From an uncultured Sphingomonas sp. (GTDB taxonomy: Bacteria > Pseudomonadota > Alphaproteobacteria > Sphingomonadales > Sphingomonadaceae), in assembly GCF_902806265.1 (NCBI RefSeq), contig NZ_CADCVZ010000001.1, forward strand, positions 1 to 64,000: a stretch of DNA of 64,000 bases, read 5' to 3'. The notes beneath the pieces were generated by a model. It worked only from the letters and a program-made list of their open reading frames with translations, had not been told where the DNA came from and made no database searches. Positions 8,166-16,223 of this stretch are shown in pieces. The stretch's first letter is position 1, and every line of letters begins with the position of its first letter. A program made the position numbers and the translations under genes.

Positions 8166-8630
8166 ATGCTATTGCATGATTTCATCGACCTGGAAGCGAT
8201 CAAGCCGAACCTGCCGGCCACCAACAAGCGTGGCGTGTTCCAGATCTTGGGGCAGATGGCAGGGCAACGGCTAGGGGTCGCGACCGGCGCGGTAGTCGCG
8301 GCGATCACTGACCGGGAACGGCTGGGCTCGACCGGGTTCGGCAACGGCGTAGCCATCCCGCACGGCAAACTTCCCGGCTTGGCGCGCATCTACTGCAGCG
8401 TCGCGCGGCTGTCGGAGGCGATCGAATACAAGGCGATTGACGGGCACCCGGTCGATCTCATCTTCTTCATGCTTTCGCCGCCCGATGCCGGCGCAGATCA
8501 CCTCAAGGCATTGGCGGCGATCAGCCGGGCGGCGCGCCACGCGCCGACGCTAGAGAAATTGCGTGGTGCCCGCTCGCGCGATGCGCTGGCGGCGGTTCTG
8601 ATAGGCGTGGATGAGCGCGACGCAGCCTGA
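8166..8630 (+). CDS. ptsN: Nitrogen PTS phosphocarrier EIIA(Ntr)
   Basis: A 154-residue EIIA(Ntr)-type regulatory protein of the PEP-dependent nitrogen phosphotransferase chain. The phosphorylated histidine is His66 in FGNGVAIPHGKL. The downstream VDLIFFMLSPPDAGADHLKALAAISR is the other conserved block. It follows hpf by 61 bases with only a weak ribosome-binding site. Its end overlaps the DUF1491 gene by 20 bases. EIIA(Ntr) controls potassium uptake, nitrogen stress and (p)ppGpp enzymes in relatives; nothing here shows which partner it has. Confidence 0.95.
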   Translation: MLLHDFIDLEAIKPNLPATNKRGVFQILGQMAGQRLGVATGAVVAAITDRERLGSTGFGNGVAIPHGKLPGLARIYCSVARLSEAIEYKAIDGHPVDLIFFMLSPPDAGADHLKALAAISRAARHAPTLEKLRGARSRDALAAVLIGVDERDAA

Positions 8631-8961
8631 CCGACTTGCCCCGGGGCTCGAGGTCGCATCGTTCCTGCGGCTTGCCGAAGCGCACGGCGGCTTCGGGATG
8701 GTTCTGCACAAGGGGGACGAAAGTCGCGGCTCTCTCCTGCTGGTGATTCTGGAACGCGGCCGGCAAACCAGCTTGCTGGAGCGAAGCCTTGGCGCCGATG
8801 GAGTGTACGATTGGACGGTAACCGGCCCGCGTGAGATCGATTCGGCGCTCGCAACACAATATGTTGCGCGACGCAGCCACTCCGACCCGGATTGTTGGGT
8901 GATTGAACTGGATATCCCACACAGCGAACGATTCATCGCTGAAACGATCGGGACGACTTGA
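8611..8961 (+). CDS. DUF1491-family small protein
   Basis: 116 residues, resembling the alphaproteobacterial DUF1491 family: an N-terminal FLRLAEAHGGFGMVLHKGDESRG and a C-terminal acidic/aromatic segment ending DPDCWVIELDIPHSERFI. There are no membrane segments or signal peptide, so it is probably cytosolic. Function is unknown. Its ATG lies inside the ptsN 3' end (20-base overlap), which implies translational coupling to EIIA(Ntr). The 178 bases after it, up to the next gene, show no gene or clear RNA. Confidence 0.7.
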   Translation: MSATQPDRLAPGLEVASFLRLAEAHGGFGMVLHKGDESRGSLLLVILERGRQTSLLERSLGADGVYDWTVTGPREIDSALATQYVARRSHSDPDCWVIELDIPHSERFIAETIGTT

Positions 8962-9139
8962 TCATCAGCGAAATTGCGGTGAACGGAGGAACCATATTCA
9001 GCGGGTGCTTCCGTGAGCGGCAATTCTAGCCGTTGCGGTGAGTGGCGCGAGACGGGGGAAAAGCCAAGCTGCGTGAGCGAACCATCGCTCGGTCCTGCGC
9101 ATCCTTGCGGCTGCTCCACCGCACTTGATCGGTTCTTGA

Positions 9140-9772
9140 ATGCTGCATCGTTTCGCCGTGCTGATTGCCGGGATCGCGCTTACCGCCGGTTCGGTTGCTC
9201 CCGCCCAGGTTGCTCCGGTCTCCGTCCAAACCTCGGTGCCCAGCACGGCCCTTGACGATGTGCCTTCACCGGCAACGCCGCCTATTACGCCCTCTCCCGA
9301 CGCCGCTTCCATTACCGAACCGGCCATGGTCGAGCTCAAGCCGGCCATTCAACCTGCCGCTTCGCTCGCCGAGAAAGTGGCGGAAATGCGCGGCAGCGAC
9401 GCCGGCAGCCGTGAACTGGAATGCCTGGCGGCCGGCGTCTATTTCGAGGCCAAGAGCGAGCCGCTGGCCGGTCAGCTTGCTGTCGGCCAAGTCATTGCCA
9501 ACCGCGCCAACAGCAGGGGCCGCTTCCCTTCATCCTACTGCGGCGTGCTGTTTCAACGCGGCCAGTTCAGCTTCGTTCGGGGCGACCGCTGGCCGGCCGT
9601 GAACAAGTCGGGGGCGCAGTGGAAGAATGCTGTGGCGATCGCCCGCATCGTCGACGCCGACCTGCACGACAGCAGCATTGGCCGGGCGCTTTTCTTTCAC
9701 GCCCGCCGCGTGTCGCCCGGCTGGCGCCTGACCCGGGTGGCCAGCGTTGGCAACCACGTCTTCTACCGCTAG
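9140..9772 (+). CDS. Exported SleB-type cell wall hydrolase (Hydrolase_2)
   Basis: A 210-residue protein with a signal-peptide-like N-terminus (MLHRFAVLIAGIALTAGSVAPAQ), a Pro/Ala-rich linker to about residue 85, and a C-terminal Hydrolase_2/SleB domain. Domain motifs: LECLAAGVYFEAKSEP with the conserved glutamate, AVGQVIANRANSRGRFPSSYCGVLFQ, QFSFVRGD and the final GNHVFYR. Relatives are peptidoglycan hydrolases, the best known being spore lytic transglycosylase SleB. In this non-spore former the role is presumably periplasmic wall remodelling. It stands alone on the plus strand between DUF1491 and mmcB. Confidence 0.88.
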   Translation: MLHRFAVLIAGIALTAGSVAPAQVAPVSVQTSVPSTALDDVPSPATPPITPSPDAASITEPAMVELKPAIQPAASLAEKVAEMRGSDAGSRELECLAAGVYFEAKSEPLAGQLAVGQVIANRANSRGRFPSSYCGVLFQRGQFSFVRGDRWPAVNKSGAQWKNAVAIARIVDADLHDSSIGRALFFHARRVSPGWRLTRVASVGNHVFYR

Positions 9773-9804
9773 TTTTCGTCCCCTCTTTGTTCTAATGCTC
9801 GGGC

Positions 9805-10302
9805 GTGAGTAGCGCGCCCGAGCCCCTTCTCGATCCTGGCTGCTTTGCCGATGCGTCTCCGGTCGCAGCGGAGGTGGCGCGCGGGGTCACCCGGCTGTTC
9901 TTTCGCCAGGACTTATTCTCCATCTGCGAAGTGCCGCTGCCGAATGGGCGCCGCGCCGACATGATGGCGATCGACCCGAAAGGGTGCCTGACCATTGTCG
10001 AGATCAAGGTCAGCCGTGCCGACCTGGCGGGCGATGCCAAGTGGACCGACTACCTCGAGTTTTGCGACCGCTTCTTCTGGGCGGTCCCGCCCGCCTTGGC
10101 CGGCTTGCTGGATGCGGACCGTTACCTGCCGGGCGATGTCGGGATCATCGTTGCCGACCGCTACGATGCCGCCGTCTCCCGCGTCGCGCCGCAGCGGCCG
10201 CTCGCCCCCGCGAGGCGGAAGGCGGAGCTACTGCGCTTTGCGCGCCGGGCCGCGCGCCGCCTGTCCGCCCACATCGATCCCACGCTGGGTTTCGGGAACT
10301 AG
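9805..10302 (+). CDS. mmcB: MmcB-family DNA repair protein (PD-(D/E)XK-like)
   Basis: 165 residues, starting at a GTG. Similar to MmcB of Caulobacter, which is implicated in mitomycin C resistance and belongs to the PD-(D/E)XK nuclease superfamily. The core reads LPNGRRADMMAIDPKG then TIVEIKVSRADLAGDAKW; the Asp and the VEIK Glu/Lys are the likely catalytic set. Later blocks FCDRFFWAVP and GIIVADRYDAAV are family-like. A Pro/Ala-rich C-terminal region carries the basic ARRKAELLRFARRAARRLS helix. It lies convergent with the ankyrin gene, three bases apart. Confidence 0.85.
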   Translation: MSSAPEPLLDPGCFADASPVAAEVARGVTRLFFRQDLFSICEVPLPNGRRADMMAIDPKGCLTIVEIKVSRADLAGDAKWTDYLEFCDRFFWAVPPALAGLLDADRYLPGDVGIIVADRYDAAVSRVAPQRPLAPARRKAELLRFARRAARRLSAHIDPTLGFGN

Positions 10303-10305
10303 GCC

Positions 10306-10905
10306 CTAGAGCTTGGGACCGGCGACGCCGGACGCCTTGGCCGGCTTGACCGTCTCCAAGAGCTTCAACAGGTCCGGGTTGCGGCGATCTTCGTTGGCAT
10401 AGTCGCGCGCGCTGCGGCCGGTGGCATTGTCCTTGCGGTCCGCGTCGGCGCCTGCCTCCAGCAGCCGCTTGACCACGGGCGGGTGCCGCTGCTGCACGGC
10501 GATGATCAACGGGGTCTCGCCGGCACGATTCGCGAGGTCGACCCGGGCTCGGCTACGCAGCAGCCGGTCAACCGCGTCGGCGTCGCCGATGCGTGCCGCC
10601 ACGATCAACGGGGTGTCGCCGGACTTGGCCTGAATGTTAGCGTCCGCACCCTTGCCCAGGAGGTAGCCCAGGTAAGTCTGGTCGCGCCGCGCGGCGACGA
10701 TATGCAGCGCCGCCTCGCCGCGGTCGTTGCGGAAATTGATCACGGTGGAGCCGTCCGCTCCAAGCAGCTCTTCGACCTTGGCGCCGTCACGGTCGCGGAC
10801 CGCTTGAAGGAAACTGAGGCCGGCCGGGGTATATTGCGCGAGCGCCGTCGATGCGCTTGCCACCAGCATTGCCCCGACCACCAAGCACTTGGTAAGCTTG
10901 TGCAT
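10306..10905 (-). CDS. Exported ankyrin-repeat protein
   Basis: 199 residues: a signal peptide (MHKLTKCLVVGAMLVASASTALAQ, cleavage probably after ALA), then four ankyrin repeats. These are visible as RGEAALHIVAARRD, SGDTPLIVAARIGDADAVDRLL, AGETPLIIAVQQRHPPVVKRLLEAGAD and a shorter last repeat with TGRSARDYANED. Ankyrin stacks mediate protein contacts; the partner is unknown. Periplasmic location is inferred from the signal peptide. It is divergent from the YcgN-type gene, 59 bases away. Confidence 0.88.
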   Translation of the reverse strand: MHKLTKCLVVGAMLVASASTALAQYTPAGLSFLQAVRDRDGAKVEELLGADGSTVINFRNDRGEAALHIVAARRDQTYLGYLLGKGADANIQAKSGDTPLIVAARIGDADAVDRLLRSRARVDLANRAGETPLIIAVQQRHPPVVKRLLEAGADADRKDNATGRSARDYANEDRRNPDLLKLLETVKPAKASGVAGPKL

Positions 10906-10964
10906 TCCTGCCCCGTCCTGCCGTTCACCCTTGACCGCCGGGCGCTTACCAGACCACAGCTGCC

Positions 10965-11408
10965 ATGACCATGAACAGCGACGATCCCTGGTGGCACAAG
11001 CCTTTGGCGGAGCTCGATCGGGGGCAGTGGGAAGCGTTGTGCGATGGCTGCGGCCGCTGCTGCCTGCATAAGCTGGAGGACGAGGACACGGGCGAGCTGT
11101 TCCCGACCAACGTCGCCTGCAAGCTGCTCGACCGGAGGAGCGGCCTGTGCAGCGATTACGCGAACCGCCGCAAGCACGTCAGCGACTGCGTGCAGCTGGC
11201 GGTGGGCAAGCTGGACGCCCTAGAATGGCTGCCGTCCACCTGCGCCTACAAGCTGCGCGGGGAAGGGCAGCCGCTTCCCTCCTGGCACTATCTGGTGAGC
11301 GGCAGCCGTGAAACTGTGCATGAGGCCGGCATGTCGACCCGTGGCTGGACTGTCAGCGAAGTGGATGCAGGCCAGCTAGAGTTTCATCTTGTCGACCGGG
11401 ACCTTTGA
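10965..11408 (+). CDS. YcgN-family cysteine-cluster protein (UPF0260)
   Basis: 147 residues with the cysteine pattern of the YcgN/UPF0260 family: CDGCGRCC near residue 28, NVACKLLD, GLCSDYANRR, SDCVQL and PSTCAYKL. Such clusters resemble the YkgJ-type metal-binding motif and may bind zinc or iron-sulfur; the biochemical function is unknown. N-terminal WWHKPLAELDRGQWEALCDGC and C-terminal HEAGMSTRGW are family blocks. Its 3' end overlaps the next gene if that gene starts at the TTG at 11389. Confidence 0.87.
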   Translation: MTMNSDDPWWHKPLAELDRGQWEALCDGCGRCCLHKLEDEDTGELFPTNVACKLLDRRSGLCSDYANRRKHVSDCVQLAVGKLDALEWLPSTCAYKLRGEGQPLPSWHYLVSGSRETVHEAGMSTRGWTVSEVDAGQLEFHLVDRDL

Positions 11409-12093
11409 GGTTCCAGGATTGCCGCTGCCGGTCGCGGTCCGGCGGCTGGCGAACGCCCGGCGGCTGCGGCTCAGGATCGATCATGATCGCCAGCTGCTTC
11501 GGCTGACGCTGCCGACGCGGGGCTCTGCTAGGGCCGCGCTGCGTTGGGCCGGCGAGCAGCGAGCGTGGGTGGAGCAGCAGCTTGCGGCAGAGCCCGGCTC
11601 AATCCCTTATGTGGACGGTGCAACCATCCCATTCCGCGGCGAGCCGCTGACCATCTGCTGGCACGAAGGCGCCCGCCGCGGTGTCCAGCGTGTGGGCGCG
11701 AAGCTCCAGGTCGGGGGCCCACACCCGAGTCTTGCTCGCTCAATCGAACGCTGGCTGCTCGCCGCAGCGCGGGAGGAGCTCAGCGCCGAGACTGCGCGGA
11801 TCGCTGCTCTCGCTGGAGTATCTGTGCGTTCGGTGGCGACCGGCGACGCCGCGACTCGCTGGGGGAGCTGCTCATCAGCGGGCGTCATCCGCTACAGCTG
11901 GCGGCTGATCCTGGCCCCCCCGGAGGTCCTCCGCTTCGTAGTGGCGCACGAGGTCGCCCACCGCCTGCACATGGACCATTCGCTGGCCTTCAAGGGGGCG
12001 GAGCAACGGCTGTTCGGCGGTTCGGTCAGCGACGCGCGGCGGTTACTCCGAGAACTCGGGCCGGCTCTGCGCAGGGTCGGTCGGGGGGGCTGA
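11389..12093 (+). CDS. DUF45/YgjP-type zinc metallopeptidase-like protein
   Basis: 234 residues from a TTG start (11389); no better start is visible before the homology. An N-terminal beta-rich part (ARRLRLRIDHDRQLLRLTLP, WVEQQL, IPFRGEPLTICWH) precedes a C-terminal gluzincin core with RWGSCSSAGVIRYSWRLILAPPEVL and the zinc motif HEVAHRLHMDHS. This is the YgjP/M48-like DUF45 (WLM-related) family, with unknown substrate. The final 51 bases overlap the PBP1A gene tail on the opposite strand, so the C-termini (ELGPALRRVGRGG) share DNA. Confidence 0.85.
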   Translation: MSTGTFEVPGLPLPVAVRRLANARRLRLRIDHDRQLLRLTLPTRGSARAALRWAGEQRAWVEQQLAAEPGSIPYVDGATIPFRGEPLTICWHEGARRGVQRVGAKLQVGGPHPSLARSIERWLLAAAREELSAETARIAALAGVSVRSVATGDAATRWGSCSSAGVIRYSWRLILAPPEVLRFVVAHEVAHRLHMDHSLAFKGAEQRLFGGSVSDARRLLRELGPALRRVGRGG

Positions 12094-14175
12094 AGGCACC
12101 TTCCGCGGGTCGCGGGGCGGCTGGGGCGCGGGGGGCGGAGGGACGCCACGGTAGAGGCGGTCGATCTCCGTTTCTTCTTCTAGCAGCTGGCGATAAGGTT
12201 CGGGCGGCTGACCGGCTTGTGGAAGCGGCTGCGATTGCGGATCGACCGGCTGCACCTCCAGCGGATTGCCATAAGCATCGACCAACGGCTCGCCGCCGCC
12301 CGCTTCGTTGCCCCACAGCTGCTCCTCTGGCTCCAGCTGCCAGTCGGGCATCGGTACGGCGGTCTCGAATTGCTCCACCGGACGACTGGCGACTGCGGAC
12401 ACCATGAAGTCGTGGAACGCCTTGGCGGGAGCGGTGCCGCCCTGAAGGCCGGCGATCGGACGAGCGTTGTCGCGGCCCATCCACACGCCTGCGGTGATCC
12501 CGGACGAGAAGCCGATGAACCAGCCGTCCTTGTTGGATGAGGTGGTCCCGGTCTTGCCGGCGACCGGCCGCCCGATTTGCGCCGACCGGCCGGTGCCCGA
12601 CAGCACGGCGGTCTGCAGCAGGTCGGTCATCTCCGCCGCTACCCAGGGCGCCACCAGCACGCGGGCGTCGCTTTCCTCATGGCGGTACAGCATGCGGCCG
12701 TCCGCGGTGGCGACGCGGGTGATACCATAGGGCATGACCCCGACCCCGCGATTGGCCACGGCGGCATAGGCGCGGGTCATGTCGATTAGGCGCACGTCCG
12801 CGGTGCCCAGCACCATCGAAGGGTTGGTCGAGATGTTTCCGGTGATCCCGAAGCGGTGCGCCATGTCGGCGATGGTGGAGAAGCCCAGCTCGGCGCCGAT
12901 CTTGGCGCTGATGGTGTTGATCGAGCGGGCGAACGCCTCGCGCAGGGTGACCGGGCCCAGGTGTGTCCGGGTCGAGTTGCGTGGCCGCCAGCCTTCGATG
13001 GTGACCGGCTCATCGACCAGGGTGGTGGTCGGCTTCATCCCGCTTTCGAGCGCCGCCAGATATACGAACAGCTTGAATGCCGAACCTGGCTGCCGCTGCG
13101 CCTGGGTCGCGCGGTTATAGAGCGAGCTGACGTAGTCGCGGCCGCCGATCATCGCTCGTACCGCTCCGTCTCGGTCGAGCGCCACCAGCGCGCCCTGTGC
13201 GGCGCGCGGCGTGTTGGCGTTGATCGCGCGGTCGGCGGCGCCCTGCATGCGGGTGTCCAAGGTCGTCCATACGTCGATCGGCTCGGACGTCTCGTCGATC
13301 AGTGTGTCGAGCTGCGGCAGCGCCCAATCGGTGAAGTAACGGATGCTGTTCTGCTTCTCGGTCGGTTGCACCATGATCCGTGCGGGGTCGACGTTCTGCG
13401 CGGCGCTACGCGAGATGAAGCCGTTCTCGACCATGGTCTGCAGCACCACTCCGGCGCGCCCCCGGGCGGCCTCCACGTCGGCGGTTGGCGAGTAGTTGGA
13501 CGGCGCCTTGACCAGTCCGGCGATAACCGTCGCTTCGCCCAGGCTCATGGAGGTGGCGTCGTGTCCGAAGAATGTCCGCGACGCGGCGTCGATGCCGTAG
13601 GCGCCGCCGCCAAAGTACACTCGGTTGAGATATAGCTCGAGGATCTGGTCCTTGCTGAACTTGCGCTCGAGCGCGAGCGCCAGGATGCCTTCCTTAACTT
13701 TGCGCCCGAAGGTCCGGCTGTTAGTCAGGAAGATGTTACGGGCGAGCTGCTGCGTGATGGTGGAACCGCCCTGGGTCCAGCGACCCGTGTCCAGCCGCAC
13801 CTTGAACGAGCGTGCGATGCCGATCGGATCAACGCCGATGTGTCCACGAAAGCGCTTGTCTTCCACGGCGATCATGGCGCTGCGCATCGCCGGCGGGATG
13901 TCCCCGTACGGGATCCACTTGCCGAAGCTGGGGCCAAGCGACACCAGCAGCTTGCCGTCGGCGCCGCGCACCCGGATCATCTGGCCGAGGTCGTTACGCT
14001 GGACGAGTTCGCCGTAGCTCGGCAGCTGCGTCGTCGCCACACCGACCGACACTGCAAGCGCGATCAGCCCGGCGAGGAAGGCGTACAGCCCCCACCAGAA
14101 CAGCCGGGTCAGCACCGAACGCTTCGGCGTGGCGGGGAGCGGCGCTGCGGAAGGTCTGCGGGGCGGAGCGGCCAT
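12043..14175 (-). CDS. mrcA: Penicillin-binding protein 1A, bifunctional glycosyltransferase/transpeptidase
   Basis: A 710-residue class A PBP anchored by one N-terminal membrane segment (about 23-48). The GT51 domain has the catalytic Glu105 in VEDKRFRGHIGVDP and the QGGSTITQQLARN block (135-147). The transpeptidase domain shows SAFK (Ser365, Lys368), SIN (418-420) and KTGTT (541-545). The C-terminal 110 residues are Pro/Glu-rich and low complexity (QPVDPQSQPLPQAGQPPEP). It polymerises and cross-links peptidoglycan in the periplasm. Length is shorter than the E. coli enzyme, as it lacks the large inserted domain. Its end overlaps the DUF45 gene convergently. Confidence 0.95.
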   Translation of the reverse strand: MAAPPRRPSAAPLPATPKRSVLTRLFWWGLYAFLAGLIALAVSVGVATTQLPSYGELVQRNDLGQMIRVRGADGKLLVSLGPSFGKWIPYGDIPPAMRSAMIAVEDKRFRGHIGVDPIGIARSFKVRLDTGRWTQGGSTITQQLARNIFLTNSRTFGRKVKEGILALALERKFSKDQILELYLNRVYFGGGAYGIDAASRTFFGHDATSMSLGEATVIAGLVKAPSNYSPTADVEAARGRAGVVLQTMVENGFISRSAAQNVDPARIMVQPTEKQNSIRYFTDWALPQLDTLIDETSEPIDVWTTLDTRMQGAADRAINANTPRAAQGALVALDRDGAVRAMIGGRDYVSSLYNRATQAQRQPGSAFKLFVYLAALESGMKPTTTLVDEPVTIEGWRPRNSTRTHLGPVTLREAFARSINTISAKIGAELGFSTIADMAHRFGITGNISTNPSMVLGTADVRLIDMTRAYAAVANRGVGVMPYGITRVATADGRMLYRHEESDARVLVAPWVAAEMTDLLQTAVLSGTGRSAQIGRPVAGKTGTTSSNKDGWFIGFSSGITAGVWMGRDNARPIAGLQGGTAPAKAFHDFMVSAVASRPVEQFETAVPMPDWQLEPEEQLWGNEAGGGEPLVDAYGNPLEVQPVDPQSQPLPQAGQPPEPYRQLLEEETEIDRLYRGVPPPPAPQPPRDPRKVPSAPPTDPAQSRPEFSE

Positions 14176-14221
14176 CGGTACCGATGGCTTACGGACTCAG
14201 CAGGAACCCCGCAAGGTCGGC

Positions 14222-14626
14222 TTAGGAACGCCCGTCCTTCGGCTCGAACTCAAGGCTTGCCGAATTGACGCAGTAGCGCAGACCGTTGGGACCCGGACCA
14301 TCGGGGAACACGTGCCCGAGGTGACCTTCGCACGTGGCGCAGCGGACCTCCACCCGGCGCATGCCGTGGCTGTCGTCCGCGATCTCCTCGACCGCCTCGC
14401 CCGCCACGGGAGCGGTGAAGCTCGGCCAGCCGCTGCCGCTTTCAAATTTGGTGTCGCTCGGGAACAAGGGCGCGCCGCAGCCCGCACAGCGGTACTCGCC
14501 CGCCGCCTTGTTGCCGAGCAGCTCGCCCGTCCACGGCGCCTCGGTGCCCGCTTGGCGGAGGATGCGATAGCGATCCTCGCCCAGCTTCGCGCGCCACTCC
14601 GCTTCGTTTGTCGGCATGTTCGCCAT
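14222..14626 (-). CDS. msrB: Peptide methionine (R)-S-oxide reductase MsrB
   Basis: 134 residues from the ATG at 14626, chosen because AAGGAG lies at 14633-14638 with six-base spacing. The frame is open further upstream but has no other support. Zinc ligands are Cys47/Cys50 (RCAGC) and Cys96/Cys99 (RCATC); the catalytic cysteine is Cys119 in [12 protein letters not shown]. The SGSGWPSF block is diagnostic. It reduces methionine-R-sulfoxide using thioredoxin. No signal peptide, so cytosolic. Divergent from the DUF2868 gene. Confidence 0.97.
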   Translation of the reverse strand: MANMPTNEAEWRAKLGEDRYRILRQAGTEAPWTGELLGNKAAGEYRCAGCGAPLFPSDTKFESGSGWPSFTAPVAGEAVEEIADDSHGMRRVEVRCATCEGHLGHVFPDGPGPNGLRYCVNSASLEFEPKDGRS

Positions 14627-14717
14627 GATCAACTCCTTGTGCCGTTCCATGTGGGAAGGCCGCCGTGGAGAGGGAAGGGTCGTGCATCTTCTTGTAAACT
14701 GACGGGTTGTTGCTCTC

Positions 14718-16223
14718 GTGAGCCAGATCCGTCTTCCCGAGGCCAGTGCCCGCGAGGTGCTGCTTGTTCGCGCCATTGAAAGCGAGGATCCGGAGGGCGC
14801 CGTGCTGACCCGCGAGGACCGGCAGTTCGCGACGGGCGCAGCGCTCAGCGAACGCGGGCTAGGCGAGCGGGACGATCCGCGCGAGACCGCCCGTTTTCTC
14901 CACCGCCGCTCCGAACTGGCGCTCGAACGTATGCTCAGCCGCTTCCCAGCCTTGCGCCGCGCTTGCGGCCTGTCGCGCTGGCCGCCGTGGCTGAACTGGG
15001 CGGTTCCGCTGCTGGCCTTGGCGGTCGGACTCGTCAGTCACCGGCTCGACGGTGATCGCCTCAACATCCTTGCTTTTCCCCTGCTCGGTATGCTGGCCTG
15101 GAACCTCCTGGTCTATGCCTGGCTGCTGGTCGGGAAGATCCGGCGTGCGCTCGGCCGGCGGACGGAGATGAGCGGACATCCGCTGTTGCAGTTGCTGGAG
15201 CGGTTTGGAGGCCCTGCCGCCACCCGCCTTGCCGCTCAGCCGACGCTGGAGCGCGGGGTGGCGCGCTTCGTGCGCGATTGGGGCCGGGCAGCCGGAGCGC
15301 TGACCCGCTACCGGGCGAGCCGCACGCTCCACCTGGGCGCGGCGCTGTTCGCGGTGGGCGTGATCGCCGGCTTGCTGATCCGTGCCCGCTACACCGCCGA
15401 GTACCGCGCGGGCTGGGCCGGAACCTGGGCGGGGGCGGAAGGGGAGGTTGCGGGCTTTCTCCAGCTCGTCCTCGGCCCGGCGAGCTGGCTGACCGGGATC
15501 GCCCTGCCGGACGTCGAACGGCTGCGCGCCCTGCGCGGCGGCGGGGAGAATGCCGGCGATTGGCTGATCCTGTGGGCGGTCACCGCAACCTTGTTCGTGA
15601 TCGGCCCGCGGCTGCTGCTCGCCGCCTGGAACGCAGGCAAGGCTGCCGTTCTGAAGCGGCGGGTGCCGGTTCCGGGTGCCGAGGACTTCTACGTACGCTC
15701 CCTGCTCCGCAATGCGCTTGGCCGCCCTGGCGTCGCCCGAGTTGTCCCGTACGGCTTCGAACCCTCGCCCGCGGCTCGCGAGCGGCTTGGCCGGCTGCTC
15801 GGAGCTGCGTTGGGCGAGAAGGTCCGGGTCGAGGTGGACGACCCCGTTCCCTATGGCGCCGAGGACCGCTGGCTAGCGTCCGAAGGCAGGGACCTCGGCC
15901 GTGCCGACCAGTTGGTACTGCTGTTCGCCATGGCCTCGACCCCCGAAGCGGAAAACCACGGTGCGTTCGCGCGCGGCGTGCGCGACGCGCTGGTCGGCGG
16001 CGGTACCGGCCTCACCTTGCTGATCGACGACAGCAGCTTCCGCGAACGGCTGCGTGGGCAGGCCTCGGCTTCGCGGCGGCTGGACGATCGCGCGTCCGCC
16101 TGGCGGGGAGTGCTGGCGCCGGTCGGCACCGCGCCGGTGCTGCTCGGGCTCGAGCTCGGCGAGGACGAGGTCAGCGCCCGGACGCTGGAGAAGGCATTGA
16201 TGCGCTCACCGGTACCGGCATGA
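14718..16223 (+). CDS. DUF2868 membrane protein, partner of the downstream GTPase
   Basis: 501 residues starting at a GTG. Resembles the DUF2868 family. Four hydrophobic segments are visible: near 95-115 ([15 protein letters not shown]), 121-140 ([19 protein letters not shown]), 200-222 ([20 protein letters not shown]) and 280-300 ([23 protein letters not shown]). The C-terminal 180 residues are soluble and include [21 protein letters not shown] and [13 protein letters not shown], a P-loop-less alpha/beta look. It overlaps the DUF3482 GTPase gene by four bases. The two are commonly adjacent in proteobacteria, so they probably form a membrane-GTPase pair. Function unknown. Confidence 0.82.
   Translation: MSQIRLPEASAREVLLVRAIESEDPEGAVLTREDRQFATGAALSERGLGERDDPRETARFLHRRSELALERMLSRFPALRRACGLSRWPPWLNWAVPLLALAVGLVSHRLDGDRLNILAFPLLGMLAWNLLVYAWLLVGKIRRALGRRTEMSGHPLLQLLERFGGPAATRLAAQPTLERGVARFVRDWGRAAGALTRYRASRTLHLGAALFAVGVIAGLLIRARYTAEYRAGWAGTWAGAEGEVAGFLQLVLGPASWLTGIALPDVERLRALRGGGENAGDWLILWAVTATLFVIGPRLLLAAWNAGKAAVLKRRVPVPGAEDFYVRSLLRNALGRPGVARVVPYGFEPSPAARERLGRLLGAALGEKVRVEVDDPVPYGAEDRWLASEGRDLGRADQLVLLFAMASTPEAENHGAFARGVRDALVGGGTGLTLLIDDSSFRERLRGQASASRRLDDRASAWRGVLAPVGTAPVLLGLELGEDEVSARTLEKALMRSPVPA

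Noticed and set aside
6167-8389. 740-codon open frame on the minus strand opposite coaE, dnaQ and hpf
   Set aside because: It lies antisense to three well-supported genes and has the Arg/Ala/Pro/Ser-rich low-information composition of GC-driven shadow frames.
8962-9139. Small gene or structured RNA in the gap after DUF1491
   Set aside because: The short open frame there is Cys/Arg/Ser-rich with no family features, and no stable conserved RNA fold or T-run is evident.
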